A stretch of 64,000 bases of DNA from assembly GCA_964455285.1 (NCBI GenBank), contig CAYVVG010000005.1:1-64000 (forward strand), written 5' to 3'. The position numbers and the translations under genes are program-made. Positions within the stretch are counted from its first letter, which is position 1. Every line of letters begins with the position of its first letter. Source of the stretch: CAIVAT01 sp964455285. Lineage in GTDB: Bacteria > Bacteroidota > Bacteroidia > Bacteroidales > FEN-979. Shown here piece after piece: positions 16,763 to 24,670 of the stretch. Under the pieces are notes generated by a model. The model was not told where the DNA came from and searched no databases. It saw only the letters and a program-made list of their open reading frames with translations.

Positions 16763-16821
16763 CCGTAGAGGCGCACATTGGCGCAAAACCGTAGAGGCGC
16801 ATTCAATGCGCCTCTACGGTT
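16763..16821. repeat. Palindromic repeat between tRNA-Gly and tRNA-Leu
   Basis: A partial copy CCGTAGAGGCGCA (16763-16775) precedes a perfect 35-bp palindrome at 16787-16821 whose arms are AACCGTAGAGGCGCATT and its complement around one C. The same architecture, with a related GTAGGGACGCAC arm, recurs beside the scaffold gap near 61570 and 61725. It could also stall transcription, but it has no T tract. Confidence 0.75.
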
Positions 16822-16861
16822 ATACACACCCACACACAAACCCAAACCTCACACCCTCTTC

Positions 16862-16945
16862 GCCCTGGTGGTGGAATTGGTAGACACGCAGGACTTAAAA
16901 TCCTGTGGCCTCACGGCCGTGCGGGTTCAAGTCCCGCCCGGGGTA
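16862..16945 (+). tRNA. tRNA-Leu (UAA)
   Basis: A class II tRNA: acceptor GCCCTGG/CCGGGGT with a G-U first pair, anticodon arm CAGGA-CTTAAAA-TCCTG with anticodon TAA, a long variable arm (TGGCCTCACGGCCG) and T arm GCGGGTTCAAGTCCCGC. CCA is not encoded. Confidence 0.95.
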
Positions 16946-16946
16946 C

Positions 16947-16990
16947 AAGTCGTAAACAGCTAAAAATTAGCAGTTTACGACTTTTTTTTA
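16947..16990 (+). terminator. Rho-independent terminator after tRNA-Leu
   Basis: AAGTCGTAAAC pairs with GTTTACGACTT, the stem extends through GCTA/TTAGC after one mismatch, and eight T residues follow directly. Confidence 0.9.
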
Positions 16991-17087
16991 TTTTCGGTGT
17001 TTGAGCCATTCCACTGGAAAAGTGCGGAAAACACATGGTACAGGAGCAGAATTTTAGAGTTGTCTCCATTTTACCCCACCCCCGTTG

Positions 17088-17164
17088 GAACAATTGAATA
17101 CCCGAACATTCGAACAATTGAACAATCGAACAATCGAACAATTGAACAATCGAACAATCGAATT
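17088..17164. repeat. Tandem 9-bp repeat (GAACAATYG)
   Basis: At least six adjoining copies of GAACAATCG or GAACAATTG, with degenerate copies at the left end, lie between tRNA-Leu and the caspase operon. The array is intergenic and ends 53 bp from the stop of the neighbouring gene. Confidence 0.85.
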
Positions 17165-17216
17165 CAGGTCGGATATCAAAGATCGTTAATCGAGTATTCG
17201 ATTATTCATCAGCACA

Positions 17217-18572
17217 TCAGAACTTGCCCACGTTGTAGTGGATGCAAAAGAAGATCCCGGGCTTGTAATTCAGCTTGGTCGGGAAATCGGGATTGTAGGT
17301 GACCATTTTTTCGTGGTATCCTTTGCTGGGCTCGCTTACCGGTGCCAGTACCATCCCCGCCGACAGCAGGATCCGCTCTTTCTTCCCGATCACCACGGTT
17401 GCGCCCAGCATGTAATTGATCGACAGGGTCTCTTCGAGCGAGATACCGATTCCGAATGACCCGCCGATGTTCACGGCCCCGAGTCCGCGGGAATAGGCGT
17501 TGAGGAAGGATCCGATAACGGGAACGACCCGGTTGTCGGGAGCCGCCGTGAGAATGCTGTCGTTCAGCAGGAAGTAGCTCTTCCGCTCCTTCCCCAGGTA
17601 GGTGAACCCGATCCCGGCGGAATTGGAGATCCGGACCCCGCCGGCCACCGGTATGTAAACCGACTCATCCTTGACCGAAGGGTGCTTGCTCCCTTTCTCC
17701 ACCAGCACGCTGTCTTTCCCCGTTTTTTTCCGGTATTCGTCGGTCAGCGAGAACCCCATGCGCAGCACGACATCCTTGTCGCTGACAATGAAAGAGTTCT
17801 CGAAGGAGAAATCGGCGGCGTTCATGGTAAAGTAATTATTCTCGATGTCGCTCATGGCTTCGGTCGGAAGCACAACATCCTGGTTGGCATTGACCCCTGA
17901 AGTGGCCAGGAAATCATTGACCTTCGATTCGCCGCCCGACCGCCGCAGCCCGGGGATATTGTCCATATGGCAGATGTCGCGGAAATAGCTTTTTAAAATA
18001 TCGAAATCGCCTTTCCGGTAATCGGGCGTAGCGGTGTCGAGTTTTACGGAGGAGGAGCAGGAACGCACCAGCCTGCGGAGTTTGGCATGCGACTGGTCCA
18101 GGATCTGCTGCTTGGTGAGCTTATGGTCGTACTTCAGCTGGTTGATCTGGTCATAAGTCTCATACAGCGATTCGAGCGACGACATGCAGGTCCGCTGTTG
18201 CGGGTCGAGGGTCGAGGCATCGCGGGTGCCCCCGAAACCCATGCTGCCGAACCGGTCGAAAATGTTGTTGGGCAGCAGCATGGCAAAGGGATTGTACGAG
18301 GCCACCGAATCCTGGTTGCTGGTCGTGATATTGACTTTCGGCTGGTTCCAGATAAACGGATTTATGTTGACGTACTCCACCTTGACATTTTTGTTGGCCC
18401 TGATCCTGGGCCTGCTTTTCGGGATCAGTTTCTGTCCGCCCGATTTGTACTTTTTCACCTTGTAATAGGAGATGTTCCGGTTGACAAAATCGTACCTGAT
18501 CAGCAGATCCTGCCCCTCCGCGAAAGGGAGAACGGCAATCAGGAATGCGAGGAGAAGAATTTGTCTTTTCAT
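17217..18572 (-). CDS. Exported protein of unknown function, last gene of the caspase operon
   Basis: I do not recognise this 451-residue protein. Residues 1-20 form a signal peptide (KRQILLLAFLIAVLPFAEG), so it is exported. The first third is basic and strand-poor; the middle has two Cys pairs (TCMSS near 130 and SCSSS near 172, plus DICHMD); the last 160 residues alternate hydrophobic and polar residues with Gly-rich turns (GLGAVNIGGSFGIGISL, INYMLGATVVIG, GIFFCIHYNVGKF) and end in Phe, which resembles an outer-membrane beta-barrel. It follows the exported caspase after 5 bp, so the two are almost surely co-transcribed. It might anchor the caspase, be its substrate or form a channel; none of these is shown. 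Confidence 0.7.
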   Translation of the reverse strand: MKRQILLLAFLIAVLPFAEGQDLLIRYDFVNRNISYYKVKKYKSGGQKLIPKSRPRIRANKNVKVEYVNINPFIWNQPKVNITTSNQDSVASYNPFAMLLPNNIFDRFGSMGFGGTRDASTLDPQQRTCMSSLESLYETYDQINQLKYDHKLTKQQILDQSHAKLRRLVRSCSSSVKLDTATPDYRKGDFDILKSYFRDICHMDNIPGLRRSGGESKVNDFLATSGVNANQDVVLPTEAMSDIENNYFTMNAADFSFENSFIVSDKDVVLRMGFSLTDEYRKKTGKDSVLVEKGSKHPSVKDESVYIPVAGGVRISNSAGIGFTYLGKERKSYFLLNDSILTAAPDNRVVPVIGSFLNAYSRGLGAVNIGGSFGIGISLEETLSINYMLGATVVIGKKERILLSAGMVLAPVSEPSKGYHEKMVTYNPDFPTKLNYKPGIFFCIHYNVGKF

Positions 18573-18577
18573 GGCGC

Positions 18578-20560
18578 TTATGGTTTTTTTGTGATCTCAA
18601 ACAGGATGGTGCCGGTCAACAGGTTCTCGGTGGCCGGAAGGGATGATTCTCCCCGCATGACGACGGACCGGCTGAACAACTTCTCCAGGTCGCCGGCGAC
18701 GGAACGGGTGGCCTGCGACTCGTCCAGGGCGTTGCGCAGGTCGAACCGTTTTCCGGAGGCCAGCACTTTCAGGGTCTCCATGCCACACGGTTCGCTGAAC
18801 AGGTATCGTTTCCGGAAAGAGGCGCCGGGATCGAGACAGCATTCCGCCAGGGACACTTCGTCGGAGGGCAGGAGCACGGAAAGGCGGTCATCCGGGTCGA
18901 TCTCCAGCACGTTGAAGCAGAATTCCCGGGTGCCGGTATTCCGGATGGTCAGCCACGCGGTGTCGCTCCCGGCATGCACGCAGTTCAACAGGTCCTTTCC
19001 GGGCTGACTCTGCCCGGCCGGCTTACCGGCGGAGGTAAGGGTAATCTCCATTTCCATGCCGGGCGAGGAACTCTTCAGTTGTTTCAGGAATTGTATCCGT
19101 GCAGCCGTCAGCAGGACGCTCTCCAGGTCCGCGGGCCTGACCCGGGTCCTGAATATTTTCCGGTTCCGGGCATGGCGAAGGACCAGGAGGCCGGGAGCAT
19201 TTTTTTGTTGTTCGATGATATAGGAAGGATTTTCGGGGGTGATCGCAGCGATGCCGCTGCCGGCGACCATGGCCGTAGTCCTTCTTTTAAGTCCATCGTC
19301 GGTAAAGCTACCCATGGCCAGCGTCAGTGAAAAGCCTCCCAGCTTCCGTTCCGTGACAAACACCCAGCGGTCGATGGCTTTTGCCGGGTCAACCGGGGTG
19401 TCCAGGAGCACTTCCGATATCAGGCAGCCCGCACGGACAACGATACCGCCCGTGCAGTCGTTATTAACGCGGGCGGGGTCGATCGTGCCTCCCGGGCACA
19501 CTTTCACCCGGGTGCCTTCGAATAGGCCTGTCAGGGTGCCTCCATCCAGCCGGAGGGCATCGCGGGAGACCGCGCTATCGACCCTGTAATAGGTTTTCTG
19601 CCCTACCGGCCTGCCCCCGAAGATCACCCGGTCGACAGCTCCGGCGCCGGCAGTCTCGATCGTCGGATGTTGCCGGGTGGAATAATTTTCGAACATCCCG
19701 TTCATTTCCGACGAGATGTCGTGAAAAAGCCGGGCATAGGAATAATCCGGCCGGGAATTGTTCAGGATCGCATTGAGGAATGCCCAGGTCAGCGGACCAT
19801 AGAACCGCCGGTTATAGTAGTACTCGGAACTCACTTCATCCTTTTCGCAGGCCGAGACGATGACCACATCCGACAGGTTATCGCCCGTGATCCTCAGGTC
19901 GGGTCCGAAGAGCTCGTTGCGATCGCCCATGGTTGGCCGGCCCGGATTTTTTCGGTCGAACTCCCCTCCGGACCTTGCCGGGGCCAGGGGCGGGTAACCT
20001 CCGCGGAGGATGGAGGTATCTGCCCCGCGGGTCATGCTCCCTGAATGGCAGGCATCGATGGTGACCAGGATATCCCCTTTCCGCCCCAGGCGGCCCCTGA
20101 GTTTTCCGATCATTCGTCCGAGTTCATCATCGGTGAGGTGTTTCTGACCCCGGTAATTTTCCGTGCAGCTGCTCTGCGCATCGCACATGGCAATGGCTTC
20201 GTCAAGGCCATCGGCTTCGTCGCCATCGAGGTCTTCAATCTGTTGTCCATGGGCGGAGAAATGCAGGTAAACGATATCTCCCGGTTTCACACGGGAGCAG
20301 AGCGCGCCGAAAGCATCGGTGAAAGCCTCCTTGGCAGCGGCCCCGTTGCTCAGGATCGTGGTGTCGGTAAATCCCTGCTGACGGAGGAGCCGGGTGATGA
20401 CCATCCGGTCGTTGCCGGCATTGATCCTGCGGAACCCCGATCCCGGGGCATAATCACCGATGGCGACCACCAGGGCATGCCGGATGCCGGCGCTATCCTG
20501 TGAGAATACCCCGTGGGCGAGGGTCAGCATGAGCCCGGTGAGGACGATCCGCCGCATCAT
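18578..20560 (-). CDS. Exported caspase-family (C14, metacaspase-like) protein with C-terminal DUF4384-like region
   Basis: A 660-residue protein with a signal peptide (residues 1-21, MMRRIVLTGLMLTLAHGVFS) and a caspase-like peptidase domain at about 26-330. The catalytic dyad is intact: His104 in YLHFSAHGQQ and Cys171 in TIDACHSGS; between them is the acidic DLDGDEADGLDEAI segment typical of metacaspases, which may bind calcium or a basic P1 residue. The second half is strand-rich; AWLTIRNTGTREFCFNVLEI and METLKVLASGKRFDLR (about 525-610) resemble the DUF4384 domain often attached to bacterial caspases. The ATG at 20560 overlaps the stop of the upstream gene (ATGA), giving translational coupling; a longer frame upstream is out of register with that gene and is not used. 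Exported, so it acts in the periplasm or at the surface. Confidence 0.88.
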   Translation of the reverse strand: MMRRIVLTGLMLTLAHGVFSQDSAGIRHALVVAIGDYAPGSGFRRINAGNDRMVITRLLRQQGFTDTTILSNGAAAKEAFTDAFGALCSRVKPGDIVYLHFSAHGQQIEDLDGDEADGLDEAIAMCDAQSSCTENYRGQKHLTDDELGRMIGKLRGRLGRKGDILVTIDACHSGSMTRGADTSILRGGYPPLAPARSGGEFDRKNPGRPTMGDRNELFGPDLRITGDNLSDVVIVSACEKDEVSSEYYYNRRFYGPLTWAFLNAILNNSRPDYSYARLFHDISSEMNGMFENYSTRQHPTIETAGAGAVDRVIFGGRPVGQKTYYRVDSAVSRDALRLDGGTLTGLFEGTRVKVCPGGTIDPARVNNDCTGGIVVRAGCLISEVLLDTPVDPAKAIDRWVFVTERKLGGFSLTLAMGSFTDDGLKRRTTAMVAGSGIAAITPENPSYIIEQQKNAPGLLVLRHARNRKIFRTRVRPADLESVLLTAARIQFLKQLKSSSPGMEMEITLTSAGKPAGQSQPGKDLLNCVHAGSDTAWLTIRNTGTREFCFNVLEIDPDDRLSVLLPSDEVSLAECCLDPGASFRKRYLFSEPCGMETLKVLASGKRFDLRNALDESQATRSVAGDLEKLFSRSVVMRGESSLPATENLLTGTILFEITKKP

Positions 20561-22473
20561 TTTTGTTGCTTGTTCCACCCCGACGGTTGCCGGATGAAGA
20601 TAAAGTCGCCGCCTTCGTCGCCGCAATCCTGCAACACGCCCCATTTGACGGGATCTTTTTTCGATGTGCTGCGGAGCAGTGAATTCCGGGTGTTGATATA
20701 AAGGTCTTCGCTGAGAAAAAGAGCCTGCCGGTTGTTCTGCAGGTTGCTGATCAACTGGCGCAGGAATTCGCTCCGGTCGGGCACCGGCTTCAGGTATGCG
20801 CTGGTAAAGGCGGTCCGGCTTCGTTTCCCCATCTGGTCCAGGGTCATCGCGTCGGGGCTTTCTCCCGGTTCCGCTTCGATTCCGCGGAAAACGCTTCCGG
20901 CATAGCATGCATCGGCGATCAGCAGGACATGCCGGGCCGGGATGACTTCGAATTTCTTGCGGATCTCGACAAAGGAGATCCAATCGGCGTCGTTCCTGAA
21001 ATCAGCGTCGGCGGGAAGGATATAGCCGGTATTGGATTTCTCGTCGAACCGCCCGTGACCTGCGTAGAACACGAACAGGTTGTCGTTGGCACGGAGGCTG
21101 TCGCGATAGTAGTTCAGGGCCTGGAAAACCGTTCGTTTGTCCGGATCGGCGAGAACCCGGATATGGTCTTCACGAAATGTATAGTTTGAGGCCAGCACCT
21201 CCTTCATCGCCCCGACGTCGTTCAGAGGTTCAGAGAGCTTTTCGTAGCGGTTATCCCGGTAATTGGCAATGCCGATCAGCAACGCGTAATATTGGCCGAT
21301 CAGGACGGAATCACCGGCGCCCTGGTCCTTTATCATGGTCATTCCCCGCATTTTATCCTCGTGAAGGGTCAATCGCGAGAGTTTACCGGCATGGGCCTCG
21401 CGGGTGTTTTCACCGGCGACGGCAGTGAGTGAGTCTGAAGGAGATTTCCCTGCCGGGAACCACGATCTTGTAAGGATTAATCCTGTGATCATGAGGAGGA
21501 TGGCCAGAATGGTAGCCGGGATGAGTATCGGTTTGCGTGTGGAGACCCGGTGAGTGTCAGGGATATGCGCAGGCAGATCCCTGATCAACTCTTCCAGGTT
21601 TTGGTACCGGCTGGCCGGATCCGGGTCCATGGCTTTCAGGATGACCCGGTTTGTTGCTTCCGAAAGGCTGGTATTCAGTGAATTGGGTTTGGGCAGGGGA
21701 TGGGAGGTCCGGTCTGGAGCCGGAACCGGATCTTTCCCGGTAACCAGGAAATATAGAATGGCTCCAACCGAGTAGATGTCGGTCCAGGCCCCGAAGGTGC
21801 ACTCCTCTTCATACAGTTCGGGTGAGGTGTAACCGGGCCTGGCAAGGTTTGCCGGATCACCTCTTACTTCGGCAGGGATCTTCTGCCGGGCGATTCCGAC
21901 ACTGAAGATCACCGCCCTGCCTTTTTTATCGATCAGCACCTTGACCGGCGACAGGTTCAGGTGAAAGATGCCATAACCGTGTAAAAGAGAAAGACCTTGT
22001 GTGATCTGGGCGATCAGTCCGACTGCCTCCCGTTCTTCGAGCCGCTTCCGGGGACGGGAGAGGGTGAAGGTCAGCAGATCCTCTTCGTTGATGTATTCGG
22101 TGACATAATAAACCGTGGAGTTTTCTTCGAAGGTGTCGAGGACTGCGACAAAATGTTCATTTCCAACACACCGGGTGAGCAGGATGGCCTCCCCGAACCA
22201 GTCATTTTTAAACTGCTCGTACAGTGCAGGGTCCAGGTCCCGATTGATCACGGCGCCCTCGGGAGAACGTGAACAGTGGGCAGGCAGGAAAAACTCGTTG
22301 ATGATGACCTTCCGTCCGAGCAGGACTTGCTGAGCCAGGTAACAGGTGGTAAACGGGCCTTGCCCGTAGATCTCGACCAGCAGGTATTTTCCTCCCTGCA
22401 GGGGTGTGCCGGGTTTGAGCACCTCCTTCAGCATGGTGTTGCCAGCCGAATGCTTTCCGAATTTCGTGTTCAT
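20557..22473 (-). CDS. Pseudokinase-transmembrane-caspase fusion protein
   Basis: A 638-residue three-part protein. Residues about 28-300 are a Ser/Thr-kinase fold with recognisable GQGPFTTCYLA loop and YTSPEL/DIYSVGAILY segments, but the key residues are changed: the ATP-binding Lys of V-A-I-K is Asn59 (VIINEFF), the catalytic HRD is HLN (171-173) and DFG is SVG (191-193). It should therefore be a pseudokinase. A transmembrane helix (about 316-336) is followed by a peptidase C14 caspase domain (about 395-600) with the catalytic His473 (YAGHG) and Cys523 (DACYAG) intact. By topology the kinase-like part is cytoplasmic and the caspase extracytoplasmic. ATG at 22473 is used; Met14 (MLKEVLKPGTPLQGGKY) is an equally family-like start. 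It opens a three-gene operon, divergent from a small exported protein. Confidence 0.88.
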   Translation of the reverse strand: MNTKFGKHSAGNTMLKEVLKPGTPLQGGKYLLVEIYGQGPFTTCYLAQQVLLGRKVIINEFFLPAHCSRSPEGAVINRDLDPALYEQFKNDWFGEAILLTRCVGNEHFVAVLDTFEENSTVYYVTEYINEEDLLTFTLSRPRKRLEEREAVGLIAQITQGLSLLHGYGIFHLNLSPVKVLIDKKGRAVIFSVGIARQKIPAEVRGDPANLARPGYTSPELYEEECTFGAWTDIYSVGAILYFLVTGKDPVPAPDRTSHPLPKPNSLNTSLSEATNRVILKAMDPDPASRYQNLEELIRDLPAHIPDTHRVSTRKPILIPATILAILLMITGLILTRSWFPAGKSPSDSLTAVAGENTREAHAGKLSRLTLHEDKMRGMTMIKDQGAGDSVLIGQYYALLIGIANYRDNRYEKLSEPLNDVGAMKEVLASNYTFREDHIRVLADPDKRTVFQALNYYRDSLRANDNLFVFYAGHGRFDEKSNTGYILPADADFRNDADWISFVEIRKKFEVIPARHVLLIADACYAGSVFRGIEAEPGESPDAMTLDQMGKRSRTAFTSAYLKPVPDRSEFLRQLISNLQNNRQALFLSEDLYINTRNSLLRSTSKKDPVKWGVLQDCGDEGGDFIFIRQPSGWNKQQK

Positions 22474-22719
22474 CCTGTTATATTATTATAAGGATTGAAT
22501 CTCTTGAGTTCTTCCGTTCAAAGATCACCAAGCGGACAATAAAAATACTTTAATCTGATCGGAAAAGCAATTAAAACTACCTAATGAATCTGTTTAAATT
22601 CTGAATTCCATGACAGTTATGAACAATGTTTTGGACTCGTGTAACGATGATCATTGCTGAACTTCAATATTACTACAGAATTGTTTTGTTTTTTCGTTAC
22701 ACATTTAAAAACCAATCCC

Positions 22720-23154
22720 ATGAAAAAAATTCTTGCATTTTGCCTTGTTGCGATCTTTGCAACAGCCGTTTGGGGGCAAACCAAGCAGATGCCTCCCACA
22801 AAACCCCCTCAATCCGAAAACCGGGTTGAGATAAGTCCTTCGACGGTGCCGGTTTGTATCAACACGTGGATTGAAAAGAACCTGGAAGGGTATGCGATCA
22901 GCAAAGCCTACAAGATGGGCAGTAAAAATGAGCTTTCCTACATCGTCAAGACTATGAAGGAAAGGGAGATCCAGTGGCTGGCGTTTGACCAGGAGTGCAA
23001 AATGGTCAGAAAGGTCAACCCGGCTGAGGCCGAGCGGGTTCCCAAGCCCATCGACAGCAAAGTAAAAGCCAAGGAGACGGATCCTCCCAAGCCGTTGCCC
23101 CCTACAAAAGACAAGCCTGTGGCGAAGCCGGCTGAAAAAGGGATCAAGAAGTGA
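22720..23154 (+). CDS. Small exported protein, possibly PepSY-like, with Pro/Lys-rich tail
   Basis: A 144-residue protein with a clear signal peptide (MKKILAFCLVAIFATAVWGQ). The core (about 45-105) has the helix-strand-strand order of PepSY/BLIP-like modules: a helix WIEKNLEGYAISKAYKM, a strand ELSYIVKTMK and a strand EIQWLAFDQECKMVRK. The last 35 residues are rich in Pro and Lys and look disordered (DPPKPLPPTKDKPVAKPA). ATG at 22720 is chosen because the signal peptide starts there; the frame is open further upstream. PepSY-like modules often bind or inhibit proteases, which is interesting beside two caspases, but the match is by eye only. A terminator follows. Confidence 0.65.
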   Translation: MKKILAFCLVAIFATAVWGQTKQMPPTKPPQSENRVEISPSTVPVCINTWIEKNLEGYAISKAYKMGSKNELSYIVKTMKEREIQWLAFDQECKMVRKVNPAEAERVPKPIDSKVKAKETDPPKPLPPTKDKPVAKPAEKGIKK

Positions 23155-23184
23155 TCGCGATCATCCGATTCTGACACTCAGAGA

Positions 23185-23220
23185 AAAAGAAGACAGCTCA
23201 CCGGCTGTCTTCTTTTTTTT
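23185..23220. terminator. Terminator between the small exported protein and the Mo/W operon
   Basis: AAGAAGACAGC pairs with GGCTGTCTTCTT around TCACC, with A and T runs on both sides, suiting both converging transcription units. Confidence 0.85.
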
Positions 23221-23242
23221 TCGTGCCGAATCCCGGGTTGTG

Positions 23243-24175
23243 CTAATGGAGGTCCAACCCATGTAACATATGGATCATATGCATGAGCGAACCGGTGATC
23301 TCGGACATGTATTCGGAGACGGCCCTGACACTGCCCGGAAGGGCGAAAACAAGCGATTTTCCCATGACTCCCGCCACAGATCGGCTGAGCCATACGGCCG
23401 GTTTCCCGGCCCCGTACTTTGCCCGGATCGATTCCATGATACCGGGAATCTCTTTATCAAGCTGGCCCCTGACCACATCCGGGGTGAAATCGCGCGGTCC
23501 GATGCCGGTTCCCCCGGTCGTGATCACGATGTCGTCGAGCTCCTCTTTCGCCTTATGGAGCAATGATTCCAGCCGGTGCGGGTCGTCGGCGATCAGGTGG
23601 TGCTCAATGGTACACGGGATCTGCCGGGATTCGAAGAAAGCCTTAAGCATCTCGCGGATCCTTGGGCCCGACCGGTCTTCATATTCCCCGGCGGCGGCGC
23701 GGTCGCTCAGGGTGATGATCACGATGCGGTACTGGCGGGAGTGGTACTCCAGGGTCATCCCTGCCTCGAGAAACCCCGGGCTGAGGACCCGGCAAAAGAT
23801 CCCCTCCTTCGGCATCACGCAATCCCCGACTTCATTGAAAATGGAGCACCCGGTACCGTGGCACTCCTTGCCGATCTGCGTCACCTCCAGTTCGATCTCT
23901 CCGGAAGTGAAGCGGTCCAGCGGTTGCACCTCCCACAGGTTCATTCCTGTAGTCGTCAGGTTCTCGGCAAAATCGCCCGGTTCAATCCTGCGGTTGGCGC
24001 GAGCTTCGAACTTACGGATGCTCTCGGTCCCCAGCAGGCTGACCTGCCGGTTCCAGGGTCCGGCATGGGCATCCCCCTTCACCCCATGATGGGTAAGTTC
24101 GATGCGACCGGTAGCTTTCTTTACGGTCCCTTTCTTTTCGGAAATGTTAACGGATTCAATAGTAATGGCTTGCAT
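23243..24175 (-). CDS. MOSC domain-molybdopterin adenylyltransferase (MogA/MoaB-like) fusion
   Basis: A 310-residue two-domain protein. Residues about 1-145 are a MOSC domain with HHGVKGDAHAGPWNRQVSLLG and the cysteine motif GKECHGTGCSIF. Residues about 150-310 are a MoaB/Mog domain with IITLSDRAAAGEYEDRSG and TTGGTGIGPRDFTPD, which adenylates molybdopterin before metal insertion. The MOSC half may handle sulfur or metal for the cofactor. It is the last gene of the operon, 6 bp after moaC. The C-terminus MLHGLDLH is slightly shorter than in some Mog proteins, but the active-site Asp residues appear present. Confidence 0.9.
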   Translation of the reverse strand: MQAITIESVNISEKKGTVKKATGRIELTHHGVKGDAHAGPWNRQVSLLGTESIRKFEARANRRIEPGDFAENLTTTGMNLWEVQPLDRFTSGEIELEVTQIGKECHGTGCSIFNEVGDCVMPKEGIFCRVLSPGFLEAGMTLEYHSRQYRIVIITLSDRAAAGEYEDRSGPRIREMLKAFFESRQIPCTIEHHLIADDPHRLESLLHKAKEELDDIVITTGGTGIGPRDFTPDVVRGQLDKEIPGIMESIRAKYGAGKPAVWLSRSVAGVMGKSLVFALPGSVRAVSEYMSEITGSLMHMIHMLHGLDLH

Positions 24176-24181
24176 ACCTCA

Positions 24182-24670
24182 TCACTTGTTGTGGGTGGGA
24201 ACGGGAATGTCTTCCTTGATCTTTTCGATCAGTCGGATTTCGTCGATGACCATGCCGGTGTCGACAGCTTTGCACATGTCGTACACCGTGAGCAGGGCGA
24301 CGGATACGGCGGTGAGTGCTTCCATCTCAATTCCCGTCGGCCCGGTACACCGCGCCAGACTGCAAACACGGACGCCGTTGCCGTCGGGTTCCGCCGTCAC
24401 ATCCAGTTTGGTGATGGGCAGCGGGTGGCAGAGGGGGATCAGTTCGCTGGTTCTCTTTCCGGCCTGTATCCCCGCTACCTGGGCAACAGAAAGAACATCC
24501 CCTTTCATCAGTCCGTTTTCCCGGATAAGGCCCAGCGTCTCTTTTGCGAGCCTGATATGGCCGGTTGCACGGGCCGTCCTGAGTTGCGGTACCTTATGGC
24601 TGATGTCGACCATGTTGGCTTTTCCCTTGTCATCGACATGGGTCAGCGTCATCTCCTTCTTTTTTTTCAT
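24182..24670 (-). CDS. moaC: Cyclic pyranopterin monophosphate synthase MoaC
   Basis: MoaC converts the MoaA product to cyclic pyranopterin monophosphate in the first step of molybdopterin synthesis. The 162 residues contain KANMVDISHK, LIPLCHPLPIT and GIEMEALTAVSVALLTVYDM with the active-site residues, as in family members of about 160 residues. The ATG at 24670 overlaps the moaA stop (ATGA) and gives a Lys-rich start; Met7 is an alternative that begins at MTLTHVDDKGKANMVD. Confidence 0.95.
   Translation of the reverse strand: MKKKKEMTLTHVDDKGKANMVDISHKVPQLRTARATGHIRLAKETLGLIRENGLMKGDVLSVAQVAGIQAGKRTSELIPLCHPLPITKLDVTAEPDGNGVRVCSLARCTGPTGIEMEALTAVSVALLTVYDMCKAVDTGMVIDEIRLIEKIKEDIPVPTHNK

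Noticed and set aside
17088..17164. Possible CRISPR array
   Set aside because: The 9-bp units adjoin each other with no spacers; it is a simple tandem repeat.
20560..20983. N-terminal extension of the exported caspase frame
   Set aside because: It lies inside the upstream gene in another frame and would bury the signal peptide; the ATG at 20560 is used.
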